Source of the DNA: DAIDKA01 sp035506335
GTDB taxonomy: Bacteria; Pseudomonadota; Gammaproteobacteria; Steroidobacterales; Steroidobacteraceae
Reading direction: 5' to 3'
DNA length: 30,648 nt
Assembly (NCBI GenBank): GCA_035506335.1
Contig: DATJPN010000135.1
Location: forward strand, 1 to 30,648
Both the position numbers and the translations under genes were made by a program. The notes beneath the pieces were generated by a model. That model did not search any database. It was given only the letters and a program-made list of their open reading frames with translations, and was not told where the DNA came from. Positions 24,515 through 30,648 of this stretch are shown piece after piece; the stretch's first letter is position 1; each line of letters opens with the position of its first letter.

Positions 24515-25261
24515 TGAGTTGCGCTGCCGTCGTTTCCGGCCGGCACTCGCCCGTTCCAGATCGCGCTCCCGCGCCAGCTCCGCGATCGCGTTGCGCGTCA
24601 TCGCAATCACGCAACGCTCGAGGACCCTGATGTCGCCGGCCCGCAGGCCGGCGATGATCGCGGCATTGCGATCGCGCGCCAGTCGTGCCACCGGCCGGTA
24701 CACGGAGCGGCCCTGGAGTGTCAACGTGATCAGCACGCCCGGGCCTCCCTTGCGGTTGGCGCGGTGCAGCAGCCCCGCAGCGACCAAAGCCTTGACGCTG
24801 CGGCTCACCTGGCCGGCATCCCGGTGCAGCAGCTCCGACAGCTCGTTCATCGACCGGGGCGCCAGTTCATCGACGACGGCCAACGTCCGCCACTGCAGGT
24901 CGGAAAGGCCGCTCACCCGCGGGAAGGCGAGCACGGCACCCCGGGTCATGAAGTCGACCAGGCGCACGATCTTCATGGTAAGCAGTTCCCGCGTCAGCGG
25001 ACCGCCGTCGGCATCGGCGTCGGGCGCCGCGGCACGCCTGGGGGAACGCGGGATCATGACAGGCTGCAAGTCTCCTCCGTACGTGTCAGGCACCCCGGCT
25101 GGGGGCAGACGATGCCGCCGCTGCTGCGGTGCGGCAGTCCTTCCGTCAATGCCGCGAGCTTCAATCTGCTCAACCGAGTATAGCTTGTGCTTCACGGCAA
25201 TCTCGTCGGCAAAGGCTGCCATCCGCGATATGACAGCGGCAGCCGAGAACCTGTCGTTCAT
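24509..25261 (-). CDS. MarR-family transcriptional regulator with N-terminal extension
   Basis: The C-terminal ~150 residues are a MarR winged helix-turn-helix: LSDLQWRTLAVVDEL, SMNELSELLHRDAGQVSRSVKALVAAGLLHR, and the wing KGGPGVLITLTLQGRSVY. The ATG at 25261 overlaps the stop of the upstream membrane gene in an ATGA (25258-25261), a coupling signature, and gives 250 residues. The first ~70 then form an extension (including FADEIAVKHKLYSVEQIEARG) that MarR proteins normally lack. A later ATG at 25057 would give a 182-residue protein, nearer the family norm, but its GGAGGA is ~15 bases away. The overlap favours the long form. The ligand and targets are unknown; the coupled membrane protein is an obvious candidate partner. 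Confidence 0.75.
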   Translation of the reverse strand: MNDRFSAAAVISRMAAFADEIAVKHKLYSVEQIEARGIDGRTAAPQQRRHRLPPAGVPDTYGGDLQPVMIPRSPRRAAAPDADADGGPLTRELLTMKIVRLVDFMTRGAVLAFPRVSGLSDLQWRTLAVVDELAPRSMNELSELLHRDAGQVSRSVKALVAAGLLHRANRKGGPGVLITLTLQGRSVYRPVARLARDRNAAIIAGLRAGDIRVLERCVIAMTRNAIAELARERDLERASAGRKRRQRNSR

Positions 25262-25902
25262 CCGGCCGATTCTCGGCGGAATCTGGCTGCCATCAAGACG
25301 CCCGCGACGGGGAATAGCACGACGTACCCAAGGATGCCTATATTCCTGACGCTCATATTGCCCAATGGCACGCCGATCAATCCCAGAAGGGAGATCGCCG
25401 CACTGGCAAGAAACAGCGATCGCGCCACCCTGGTGGGCTCCCGACCCGATACTGTCAATGCCGCGCACATCGCGGCCAGCGGAAAGAGAAAATCCCAAGC
25501 CAGAATGTCCAGCGCATAAACGAGCGACGGCCATCGAAATGAGAATACGAGGGGAGCCCATGGCAAGGCGGAAAAAGCCGGCTCGCGGCCGAGTGTCAGA
25601 ATGACAAAGTGAACGCCGCACGTAACGACGGAACACATGCTCATGAACACAATGCCGAGATGCGAAATTGGACGCCGCTGCTCGGGCGCCCAGGCGTGCA
25701 GGGCAACCATGAAGGCAACCGCCAATGGCGCAATGGCCAGGATCAGCAATTCCATGCACGCAAACCATGGCTGCTGGATCGGCTGATCCGGTGACGCCAG
25801 CGTGTAGAGCCCACCTGCAAGGACTATCGCATAGAGGAGGCACAGCACGGCCAGCGCGTAGCCCGCGACAACCCCCAGTCTCGGCGACACCGCTCGATCC
25901 AT
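25258..25902 (-). CDS. Integral membrane protein of unknown function
   Basis: 214 residues, almost wholly hydrophobic, with about six membrane spans: VVAGYALAVLCLLYAIVLAG, LLILAIAPLAVAFMVAL, LGIVFMSMCSVVTCGVHFVI, ALDILAWDFLFPLAAMCAAL, LFLASAAISLLGLIGVPLG and IGILGYVVLFPVAGVLMAA. No known family motif was recognised. It lies upstream of the MarR gene with a 4-base ATGA overlap, so the two are probably made together, suggesting the regulator and membrane protein serve the same stimulus. It is divergent from the TetR gene across ~100 bases. No clear ribosome-binding site precedes the ATG at 25902. Confidence 0.65.
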   Translation of the reverse strand: MDRAVSPRLGVVAGYALAVLCLLYAIVLAGGLYTLASPDQPIQQPWFACMELLILAIAPLAVAFMVALHAWAPEQRRPISHLGIVFMSMCSVVTCGVHFVILTLGREPAFSALPWAPLVFSFRWPSLVYALDILAWDFLFPLAAMCAALTVSGREPTRVARSLFLASAAISLLGLIGVPLGNMSVRNIGILGYVVLFPVAGVLMAARFRRESAG

Positions 25903-26002
25903 GGCGAAACAGCCTACGCCTCCTTCGGTCCGTCTCCCAGATCACCGCTTCCCACCAGGTGTGATGTCAGGCATGTGCTTGCCAGGCTTCCTTCCTTATG
26001 AA

Positions 26003-26016
26003 ATGATGATCATCAT
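26003..26016. promoter_or_regulatory. Perfect 14-bp palindrome over the tetR start
   Basis: ATGATGATCATCAT (26003-26016) is a perfect palindrome running into the proposed tetR start codon at 26015. TetR regulators commonly bind such sites at their own gene. A related block, ATGATGATCGTAAT (26568-26581, 12 of 14 matching), lies about 30 bases before the SDR gene. The same bases can also be read as codons MMIIM, so chance cannot be excluded. Confidence 0.4.
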
Positions 26017-26608
26017 GCGATATGGAAAGCAGCACAAGGCCGAGGTTCGACACCGCATCGTTCGGGCGGCGGCTGCGAAATTGCGAAATCAGGGGCTCCA
26101 TGGGCCGAGCGTTCCGGCTCTGATGAAAGGGGCGGGACTCACCCACGGCGGTTTCTACGCGCACTTTCGTGGACGCGATGAGCTCGTCGCGGAGGCGGTG
26201 CGAACTGCCGCCGAGGAAACAGCCGATCGGGTATTCCGCGCGGCTCCCGACCTCGAGACCGTCCTCGGGAGTTACCTTTCCGAGGAACACATGCGCAATG
26301 CGGACACCGGATGCGTCGTTGCCGCGCTCGGCCCGGACGGTTCGCGCAACGGTCGCAGGATCAGATCAGTGTTCGCGCATGTTGCCGAGGGACTCGCGAG
26401 GCTTGTTGACGAGAAGATCCGACGTCGCGAACCTGATGATGCCATCAGCGACCGAGCGCTCGCCGTGACCGCGCAGATGGTCGGAGCGATCGTGTTGGGA
26501 AGACTCATTGCGGATCCCGAACTCGCGAGTCGTACGCTTCGGGCGGCTCGGGACGCTGCTCTCAGGAATGATGATCGTAATGAAACCAACATTGCTGCCA
26601 ACGGGTGA
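26015..26608 (+). CDS. TetR/AcrR-family transcriptional regulator
   Basis: About 197 residues. The N-terminal helix-turn-helix reads RHRIVRAAAAKLRNQGLHGPSVPALMKGAGLTHGGFYAHFRGRDELVAEAV, a standard TetR domain with the GxFYxHF recognition region. The C-terminal ligand domain is helical and includes the DTGCVVAALGPD segment common in NemR/AcrR-like members. The start is placed at ATG 26015; ATG codons at 26003 and 26006 are also possible, and none has a good ribosome-binding site, which suggests weak or leader-poor translation. The SDR gene starts 3 bases after its stop, so the two are surely co-transcribed and the reductase is a likely target. Confidence 0.9.
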   Translation: MRYGKQHKAEVRHRIVRAAAAKLRNQGLHGPSVPALMKGAGLTHGGFYAHFRGRDELVAEAVRTAAEETADRVFRAAPDLETVLGSYLSEEHMRNADTGCVVAALGPDGSRNGRRIRSVFAHVAEGLARLVDEKIRRREPDDAISDRALAVTAQMVGAIVLGRLIADPELASRTLRAARDAALRNDDRNETNIAANG

Positions 26609-26611
26609 GCG

Positions 26612-27451
26612 GTGACGAGTCGCGCCGACTCCCGCGCAATCCCGGGTACGAAGTATGGCCGCTGGGCCGTCGTGACGGGTGCGTCGGATGGTATCGGCAG
26701 GGCGTTCGCTGGAAGGCTCGCGGAGGCGGGGTTCAACCTCGTGATCGCGGCGCGGCGCGAGAAGATTCTTGAGCACCTGGCCGAGGATCTCGCAAGCCGC
26801 CATCACATTGACGTGAGACCGGTCGCCTGTGACCTCGCCACTCCCGAGGGCGCGGCGCTGCTCGAGACATCGACGGCGGAGCTGGACGTGGGTCTGCTGG
26901 TTGCCTCGGCGGGCTTCGGGACGTCGGGGCCGTTTCTCGCGGCGGAGCTGCGCTCCGAACTGGAAATGATCGATGTCAACTGCCGTGCCGTGGCGCAACT
27001 CGTGTTCACGTTCGGCAACAGGTTCGTGCGCCGGGGCGGCGGCGGCCTGGTGCTGCTGAGCTCTCTCGTCGCGTTCCAGGGCGTGCCTCGCGCCGCGAAT
27101 TACGCGGCGACCAAAGCCTACGTGCAGACGTTCGCCGAGGGCCTGCGCGAAGAGCTCAAGGGGCAGGGTGTCGAAGTGCTGGCGGTTGCGCCGGGTCCCG
27201 TGCGCAGCGGCTTCGGGGAGCGGGCGAACATGCGCATGGGCAGGGCCCAGACGCCCGCGCAGGTCGCGAGCGGGGCACTGCGCGCACTTGGGAAACGCGG
27301 AACGGTGCGGCCCGGCTTCCTCGCGCAGTTCCTGGAGCTCGCCCTGAAGCCACTCCCGCGATGGGGCCGGGTCCGCATGATGGGCGTCGTAATGAGCGGC
27401 ATGACCAGGCACCAGCCGCATCCCGTGTCACTCACCAGGGGCGCGCCATGA
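26612..27451 (+). CDS. Short-chain dehydrogenase/reductase
   Basis: 279 residues of classical SDR type. The cofactor motif is WAVVTGASDGIGRAFAGRL, with VIAARRE favouring NADP through its basic pair. The structural VASAGFG replaces the usual NNAG, the catalytic Ser lies in LVLLSSLVAFQG, and the YxxxK pair is in NYAATKAYV. VAPGPVRSGFG follows. The YqjQ/DltE-like branch of SDRs acts on long-chain or steroid-like ketones; the substrate here is unknown. Start is GTG at 26612, just after the tetR stop (TGA 26606-26608). The last 24 bases overlap the end of the convergent SRPBCC gene. Confidence 0.88.
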   Translation: MTSRADSRAIPGTKYGRWAVVTGASDGIGRAFAGRLAEAGFNLVIAARREKILEHLAEDLASRHHIDVRPVACDLATPEGAALLETSTAELDVGLLVASAGFGTSGPFLAAELRSELEMIDVNCRAVAQLVFTFGNRFVRRGGGGLVLLSSLVAFQGVPRAANYAATKAYVQTFAEGLREELKGQGVEVLAVAPGPVRSGFGERANMRMGRAQTPAQVASGALRALGKRGTVRPGFLAQFLELALKPLPRWGRVRMMGVVMSGMTRHQPHPVSLTRGAP

Positions 27452-27919
27452 GGTGCCCTCGCGTTCGGCTTCGGATCTCACGGCCTGCAGCCAGGCGGGT
27501 AGCGTCTCCTCCAGGGTGCGCTGCATGGCGCGAGGCATCAGCTTCGGGAGCCAGCCGCTGAATGACTCTGCCGTCCTGAGCAGCGTGCCGCTCGGCGTCG
27601 CCGCGAGTTCCCAGGTGTGGATCGCCCGGGTCCCCAGAGCCTTGCCGGTCCACGCGAGGCGCCGGCACGGGACCACGTCGCGGAGCGTCGAAGTCACGGT
27701 GAGGCCCTTCGACTTCCAATGGAAGAGGCTTCCGGGTTCCAGCTGACCGTCGAGCTTTGCCCTTTCGACCAGGGCGTTCCATTCCGACCAGCGATCGATT
27801 CGGGTCAGCAGTTGCCATACCCGTTCCGGGGGCGCAGCGATCCCGACCTCTGCTTCCGCGTAGGCGGCAGCGTCCCTGTCGGGACGGGAGTCAGATTGGA
27901 GATTTGGCTTCATATCCAT
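27428..27919 (-). CDS. SRPBCC-family (polyketide cyclase/START-like) protein
   Basis: About 163 residues. The SRPBCC fold is shown by the first strand AEAEVGIAAPPERVWQLLTRIDRWSEWN, then GSLFHWKSKGLTVTSTLRDV, RRLAWTGKALGTRAIHTWEL and GTLLRTAESFSGWL, with the C-terminal helix ALRxTLE-like segment MQRTLEETLPAWLQAVRSEAE. Such proteins bind small hydrophobic ligands and often sit near regulators. The start is ATG 27919 or 27913; neither has a strong ribosome-binding site. The gene is divergent from a LysR regulator across a region with a long inverted repeat, so it is the probable target of that regulator. Its end overlaps the SDR gene by 24 bases. Confidence 0.83.
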   Translation of the reverse strand: MDMKPNLQSDSRPDRDAAAYAEAEVGIAAPPERVWQLLTRIDRWSEWNALVERAKLDGQLEPGSLFHWKSKGLTVTSTLRDVVPCRRLAWTGKALGTRAIHTWELAATPSGTLLRTAESFSGWLPKLMPRAMQRTLEETLPAWLQAVRSEAEREGTSWRAPGE

Positions 27920-27992
27920 GTCGTTCAAGGCCGATGTGAGCGCGCCGTCGCGCGGGATGGGAGCTATTGTGCGCAGGCGGTACGGCAATCAC

Positions 27993-28025
27993 AATTGCAT
28001 AAACCGGTAATCGACGAATGCAATT
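27993..28025. promoter_or_regulatory. Inverted repeat in the SRPBCC-lysR divergent region
   Basis: AATTGCAT (27993-28000) and ATGCAATT (28018-28025) are perfect inverted repeats separated by 17 bases; the right arm touches the lysR ATG at 28026. Position and AT-rich arms fit a LysR-type regulatory site for autorepression and control of the divergent SRPBCC gene. Confidence 0.5.
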
Positions 28026-28931
28026 ATGAATACCAATTGCGCCCCCTTCGACTGGACGCTGATGCGCTCCTTTCTCGCCGTCATTGAGCGAGGTAGCCTG
28101 CTCGGCGCTGCGCGTCATCTGGGCATCAGCCAGCCGACGCTCGGTCGGCACGTGGCCGCGCTCGAGCGGCAGCTCGGAGTCGCGCTGTTCGAACGCACCG
28201 GCCGAGGTCTGGTAGCCACGGCCTCGGCGCGAGCAATCGCCGACCAGGCCCGCGCGATGGCGGACACCGCGGAGGCGATCAGCCGCGTGCTCGCAGGCCA
28301 GAGTACGCAGCTCGAGGGGTCAGTTCGCGTGAGTGCGAGCCAAATCGTCGCTGTTCACCTGCTACCGCCCTTGCTGGCGAGATTCCGGGAGCAGGAACCG
28401 GGGATCGCCGTCGAGGTGACGGTGTCCAACGCTTTGAGCAATCTGTTACGCCGGGAGGCGGACATCGCGATCCGCATGCTTCGGCCCGTGCAGTCTTCGC
28501 TCGTGGCGCGCCGCATTGGTGACATCAGGATGGGCGCCTACGCAACCCGGGACTATATCCGCCGGCGTGGCATCCCCAGGAAGCCCGGCGATCTTCTGCG
28601 ACACGATCTCATTGGCCTCGATCGCGACGACGCGATCATCCGCGCCCTCGCGTCGGTCGGGCATCGAGTCGACCGGGAGGCTTTCTCGATCCGCAGCGAC
28701 GACCATCTCCTGATCTGGGAGGCCCTCCTGGCTGGCCTCGGTATCGGCTTTGCGGCCACGTGGCTCGCCGACCGGGAACCGTCGCTCGAGTCCGTCCTTC
28801 CGGATGTTCCGATGCCAACGTTTCCGGTCTGGCTGGCCGTCCACCGCGAGATCCGGTCGAGTGCGCGGATCCGTGCTCTGTACGACTTCCTGTCGAAGGC
28901 GATTCCTGCTGCCTTGACGTCTACTTTCTAG
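28026..28931 (+). CDS. LysR-family transcriptional regulator
   Basis: 301 residues. The winged helix-turn-helix reads FDWTLMRSFLAVIERGSLLGAARHLGISQPTLGRHVAALERQLGVALFERTGRGL. The sensor domain follows: GSVRVSASQIVAVHLLPPLLARF, ADIAIRMLRPVQSSLVARRIGDIRMGAYATRDY and a C-terminal LLAGLGIGFAATWLAD. This is the subgroup near DsdC/PA-type LysR proteins controlling a divergent enzyme gene. It starts at the ATG touching an inverted repeat. Its last 11 bases overlap the end of the next LysR gene on the other strand, so the two regulators converge tail to tail. Confidence 0.92.
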   Translation: MNTNCAPFDWTLMRSFLAVIERGSLLGAARHLGISQPTLGRHVAALERQLGVALFERTGRGLVATASARAIADQARAMADTAEAISRVLAGQSTQLEGSVRVSASQIVAVHLLPPLLARFREQEPGIAVEVTVSNALSNLLRREADIAIRMLRPVQSSLVARRIGDIRMGAYATRDYIRRRGIPRKPGDLLRHDLIGLDRDDAIIRALASVGHRVDREAFSIRSDDHLLIWEALLAGLGIGFAATWLADREPSLESVLPDVPMPTFPVWLAVHREIRSSARIRALYDFLSKAIPAALTSTF

Positions 28932-29796
28932 AAATCATGCTCTGCACGATTGGCGAGGGGCTGCGGCGGACTGCCGTGACTGCATAGAAGTTTTCGAACA
29001 CACCTGGCACCGCGCAGTAGCGCTGCAGTCGACCGTCCCGAAGTTCGTCCTGAACGACGACCTCAGGGAGTACCGTAATCGCACCCGAGTCGCGCGCGAG
29101 TAGTCGCAACATCGCCATGTCGTCCACTTCGGCCGCAATTTCAACCCGCAGTTCATGCTTCTCGCACCACACGTCGAACTGGCTTCGAACGTCGCTGCTG
29201 GGGCCGGGGACCACGAAGCGCGCGCCGGAGGCATCCGCGGGGAATCTGAAGCGGCTCCCTCGCGGCCGCGGGGGGCCGACGAGGCAGACGGACTGCCGGT
29301 CGATCCGTACGCAGCGCCAGGGCTTGCCGACTTCCGCAACGACCGGTCGATTCGAGAACACGACGTCGAGGTTGTGCGCCTGAAGGCGGCCCAATAACTC
29401 CTCGAGGCTCCCGGACTCCAGGCTCAGGCGCACTCCGGGCCGATCGAGAAGGGGTCGAATCAGGTTCTCGAGGAAGTTTCTCGAGAGCGTCGCCACTGCC
29501 CCGACGCGAAGTCGCTGGATGCGCTGCCCTTCGCCGCCCCGGACGCTGGCCATCAGTTCCTGGCCAAGACCGAATATCGCATCGGCGTAGTCGAGCACGG
29601 TCGTGCCGAACTCCGTGAGCACCAGGCTCCTGCCGGTTCGATCGAACAGCGGTCTTCCCAAATAGCCCTCGAGCTGGCGGATCTGTGCCGACAGCGCCGA
29701 CTGCGAGACTCGAAGCTGACCGGCGGCACGTGTCAGGTGGCCCACTCTGGCAACCTGCCAGAAATAGAGCAGGTGGCGGAAATTCAGGTTCTTCAC
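28921..29796 (-). CDS. LysR-family regulator divergent from the dabB-like gene
   Basis: 291 residues. The helix-turn-helix is FRHLLYFWQVARVGHLTRAAGQLRVSQSALSAQIRQLEGYLGRPLFDRTGRSL; the MKNLNFRHLLYFW opening and the sensor segment ADASGARFVVPGPSSDVRSQFDVWCEKH are of the NhaR-like type. The start is the GTG at 29796, with GGAGA 4-5 bases before it. LysR genes of this kind are known beside dab operons, where they are thought to respond to inorganic carbon supply; NhaR itself controls Na+/H+ antiport. A palindrome at 29810-29822 lies in the 96-base gap to the divergent gene. The role as regulator of the transporter is inference from position. Confidence 0.9.
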   Translation of the reverse strand: MKNLNFRHLLYFWQVARVGHLTRAAGQLRVSQSALSAQIRQLEGYLGRPLFDRTGRSLVLTEFGTTVLDYADAIFGLGQELMASVRGGEGQRIQRLRVGAVATLSRNFLENLIRPLLDRPGVRLSLESGSLEELLGRLQAHNLDVVFSNRPVVAEVGKPWRCVRIDRQSVCLVGPPRPRGSRFRFPADASGARFVVPGPSSDVRSQFDVWCEKHELRVEIAAEVDDMAMLRLLARDSGAITVLPEVVVQDELRDGRLQRYCAVPGVFENFYAVTAVRRSPSPIVQSMISRK

Positions 29797-29809
29797 GTTC
29801 TCTCCATAC

Positions 29810-29822
29810 GAACGAATCGTTC
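29810..29822. promoter_or_regulatory. Palindrome in the lysR-dabB divergent region
   Basis: GAACGA-A-TCGTTC (29810-29822) is a perfect 6+1+6 palindrome 13 bases upstream of the lysR start codon and about 70 bases before the dabB-like gene. It is the only clear symmetry in this gap and a likely binding site for the divergent LysR regulator. Confidence 0.45.
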
Positions 29823-29892
29823 ACATCATTCTATTTTACGACGTAGCGCGGCGAACCGATACTGACGCCTGGTTCATCGTGGCGGGTGCTCG

Positions 29893-30648
29893 ATGCTTCG
29901 ACCTCTCGAATGGTTGCCGTGGGCCTCATCCGGCGTCTACCTGTCCGGTGCGCTGTTGGCAGCCGCGATTCCGTCCCGGGGGTGGCCTGCGGTGATCGCG
30001 TCCACGCGTATCGCCCTCGGGGCCGTGAGTATCTACTGTTCGGTCGCCGCTCTATTCGGACCCGGCTCGCGCCCCGGCACTGGCGCGGCGCCGATCGTGT
30101 CCCTCCTGATCGCCTTCCTGGGTTGGGTCATCGGCGCCTACTCGCGCCGATACCTCCGGGGAGAGCCCGGGCAATCCAGATTTGCGATCCCCTACCTGGC
30201 TACGCTTGCCGCAGTCAGCGCGGTCGCCGCCAGCAGCAACCTCGGCGTCCTCATCGTCGCCTGGGCCGCAAGCAGCGCGGGCCTCCATCATCTTCTGACG
30301 TTCTATCGCGAGCGTCCCGCGGCAGTCATCGTGGCGCACAAGAAGTTCCTGGCAAGCCGCCTGGCGGAGGTACTGCTCCTCATCGCGGCGATCCTGCTTT
30401 ACCGGGAATGGGGAACTCTCGACATGGCGGTGATCACGGCGCATGCCCGGGTCGGGATGCCCCTGCCGCGGACGGCCGGCGCTGCGGCCGTATTGATCGG
30501 CGCCGCCGTGCTCCTCAAGTGCGCGCAACTGCCGCTGCACGGTTGGCTCATTCAGGTCATGGAGGCGCCGACCCCGGTGTCGGCGTTGCTGCATGCGGGC
30601 GTCGTCAACCTCGGAGGGTATGTGCTCATCAGGTTGGCGCCGCTCATG
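29893..30648 (+). CDS. dabB: NuoL-like proton-conducting subunit, probable DabB (3'-truncated by window)
   Basis: The frame is open from ATG 29893 to the window edge, giving 252 residues of an integral membrane protein. Early hydrophobic segments (YLSGALLAAAIPS, IVSLLIAFLGWVIGAYS) lead to the antiporter-like core with VLLKCAQLPLHGWLIQVMEAPTPVSALLHAGVV, the lysine and loop signature of NuoL/MrpA/DabB subunits. The sequence WAASSAGLHHLLTFY and RYLRGEPGQSRF suggests DabB rather than true NuoL, which has different surroundings and lies among nuo genes. In the DAB system DabB pairs with the zinc protein DabA to take up CO2/bicarbonate. dabA would be expected just downstream, outside the window. 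An orphan Mrp- or hydrogenase-type subunit is the alternative. Confidence 0.65.
   Translation, partial: MLRPLEWLPWASSGVYLSGALLAAAIPSRGWPAVIASTRIALGAVSIYCSVAALFGPGSRPGTGAAPIVSLLIAFLGWVIGAYSRRYLRGEPGQSRFAIPYLATLAAVSAVAASSNLGVLIVAWAASSAGLHHLLTFYRERPAAVIVAHKKFLASRLAEVLLLIAAILLYREWGTLDMAVITAHARVGMPLPRTAGAAAVLIGAAVLLKCAQLPLHGWLIQVMEAPTPVSALLHAGVVNLGGYVLIRLAPLM

Noticed and set aside
25262..25945. Extending the MarR gene upstream to 25945
   Set aside because: The extra frame lies inside the membrane-protein gene on the same strand in another frame. The ATGA overlap at 25258-25261 gives a natural start.

Overview
The window is GC-rich, densely packed bacterial chromosome. Its gene content suggests a heterotrophic, aerobic proteobacterium: sugar porter, LacI regulator, ROK kinase, several exported esterases, OxyR with AhpC/AhpF, DUF6152 and SnoaL-like exported proteins, and many LysR/TetR/MarR regulators. 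I lean towards a Xanthomonadales/Steroidobacter-like gammaproteobacterium. That assignment is inferred from gene mix only, because no rRNA or other marker gene is present. I saw no tRNA, rRNA, CRISPR array, insertion sequence or phage gene, and no gap over 300 bases without a gene.

Region 1 (1-9222) is a plant-polysaccharide, probably hemicellulose or pectin, utilisation locus. It holds the 3' end of a GH127-like (DUF1680) glycosidase, an MFS sugar porter, a LacI repressor, a ROK sugar kinase, and four exported hydrolases: an alpha/beta hydrolase, an SGNH esterase, a ceramidase-like protein and a CE1-type esterase with an N-terminal beta-sandwich. Two nearly identical 14-bp LacI-type operators (3359-3372 and 5422-5435) tie the kinase and the hydrolase genes to one regulator.

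Region 2 (9394-12650) is a complete peroxide-defence module: oxyR transcribed divergently from ahpC-ahpF, with the redox cysteines of all three proteins intact.

Region 3 (12798-19437) is the most striking part. Six same-strand, tightly spaced genes encode serine hydroxymethyltransferase, serine-glyoxylate aminotransferase, hydroxypyruvate reductase, both subunits of malate-CoA ligase (malate thiokinase) and malyl-CoA lyase. Together these are the core of the serine cycle, which turns glycine plus a C1 unit into malyl-CoA, then acetyl-CoA plus glyoxylate. Glycerate kinase, PEP carboxylase and the folate C1 enzymes are not in the window. An AT-rich leader with inverted repeats precedes the operon.

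Region 4 (19429-28931) is a mixed accessory stretch. It contains a decayed EAL-domain gene with an internal deletion, an NAD(P)-binding reductase, a SOUL haem-binding protein, small exported proteins including a tandem-duplicated unknown family coupled to DUF6152, a SnoaL-like protein, a MarR regulator translationally coupled to a membrane protein, a TetR-SDR pair, an SRPBCC protein, and a LysR regulator.

Region 5 (28921-30648) has a LysR regulator divergent from a truncated NuoL-like gene that most resembles dabB of the DAB bicarbonate accumulation system. If that is right, the organism pairs a bicarbonate uptake system with a serine cycle, a pathway that classically consumes bicarbonate through PEP carboxylase. 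This link is inference only.
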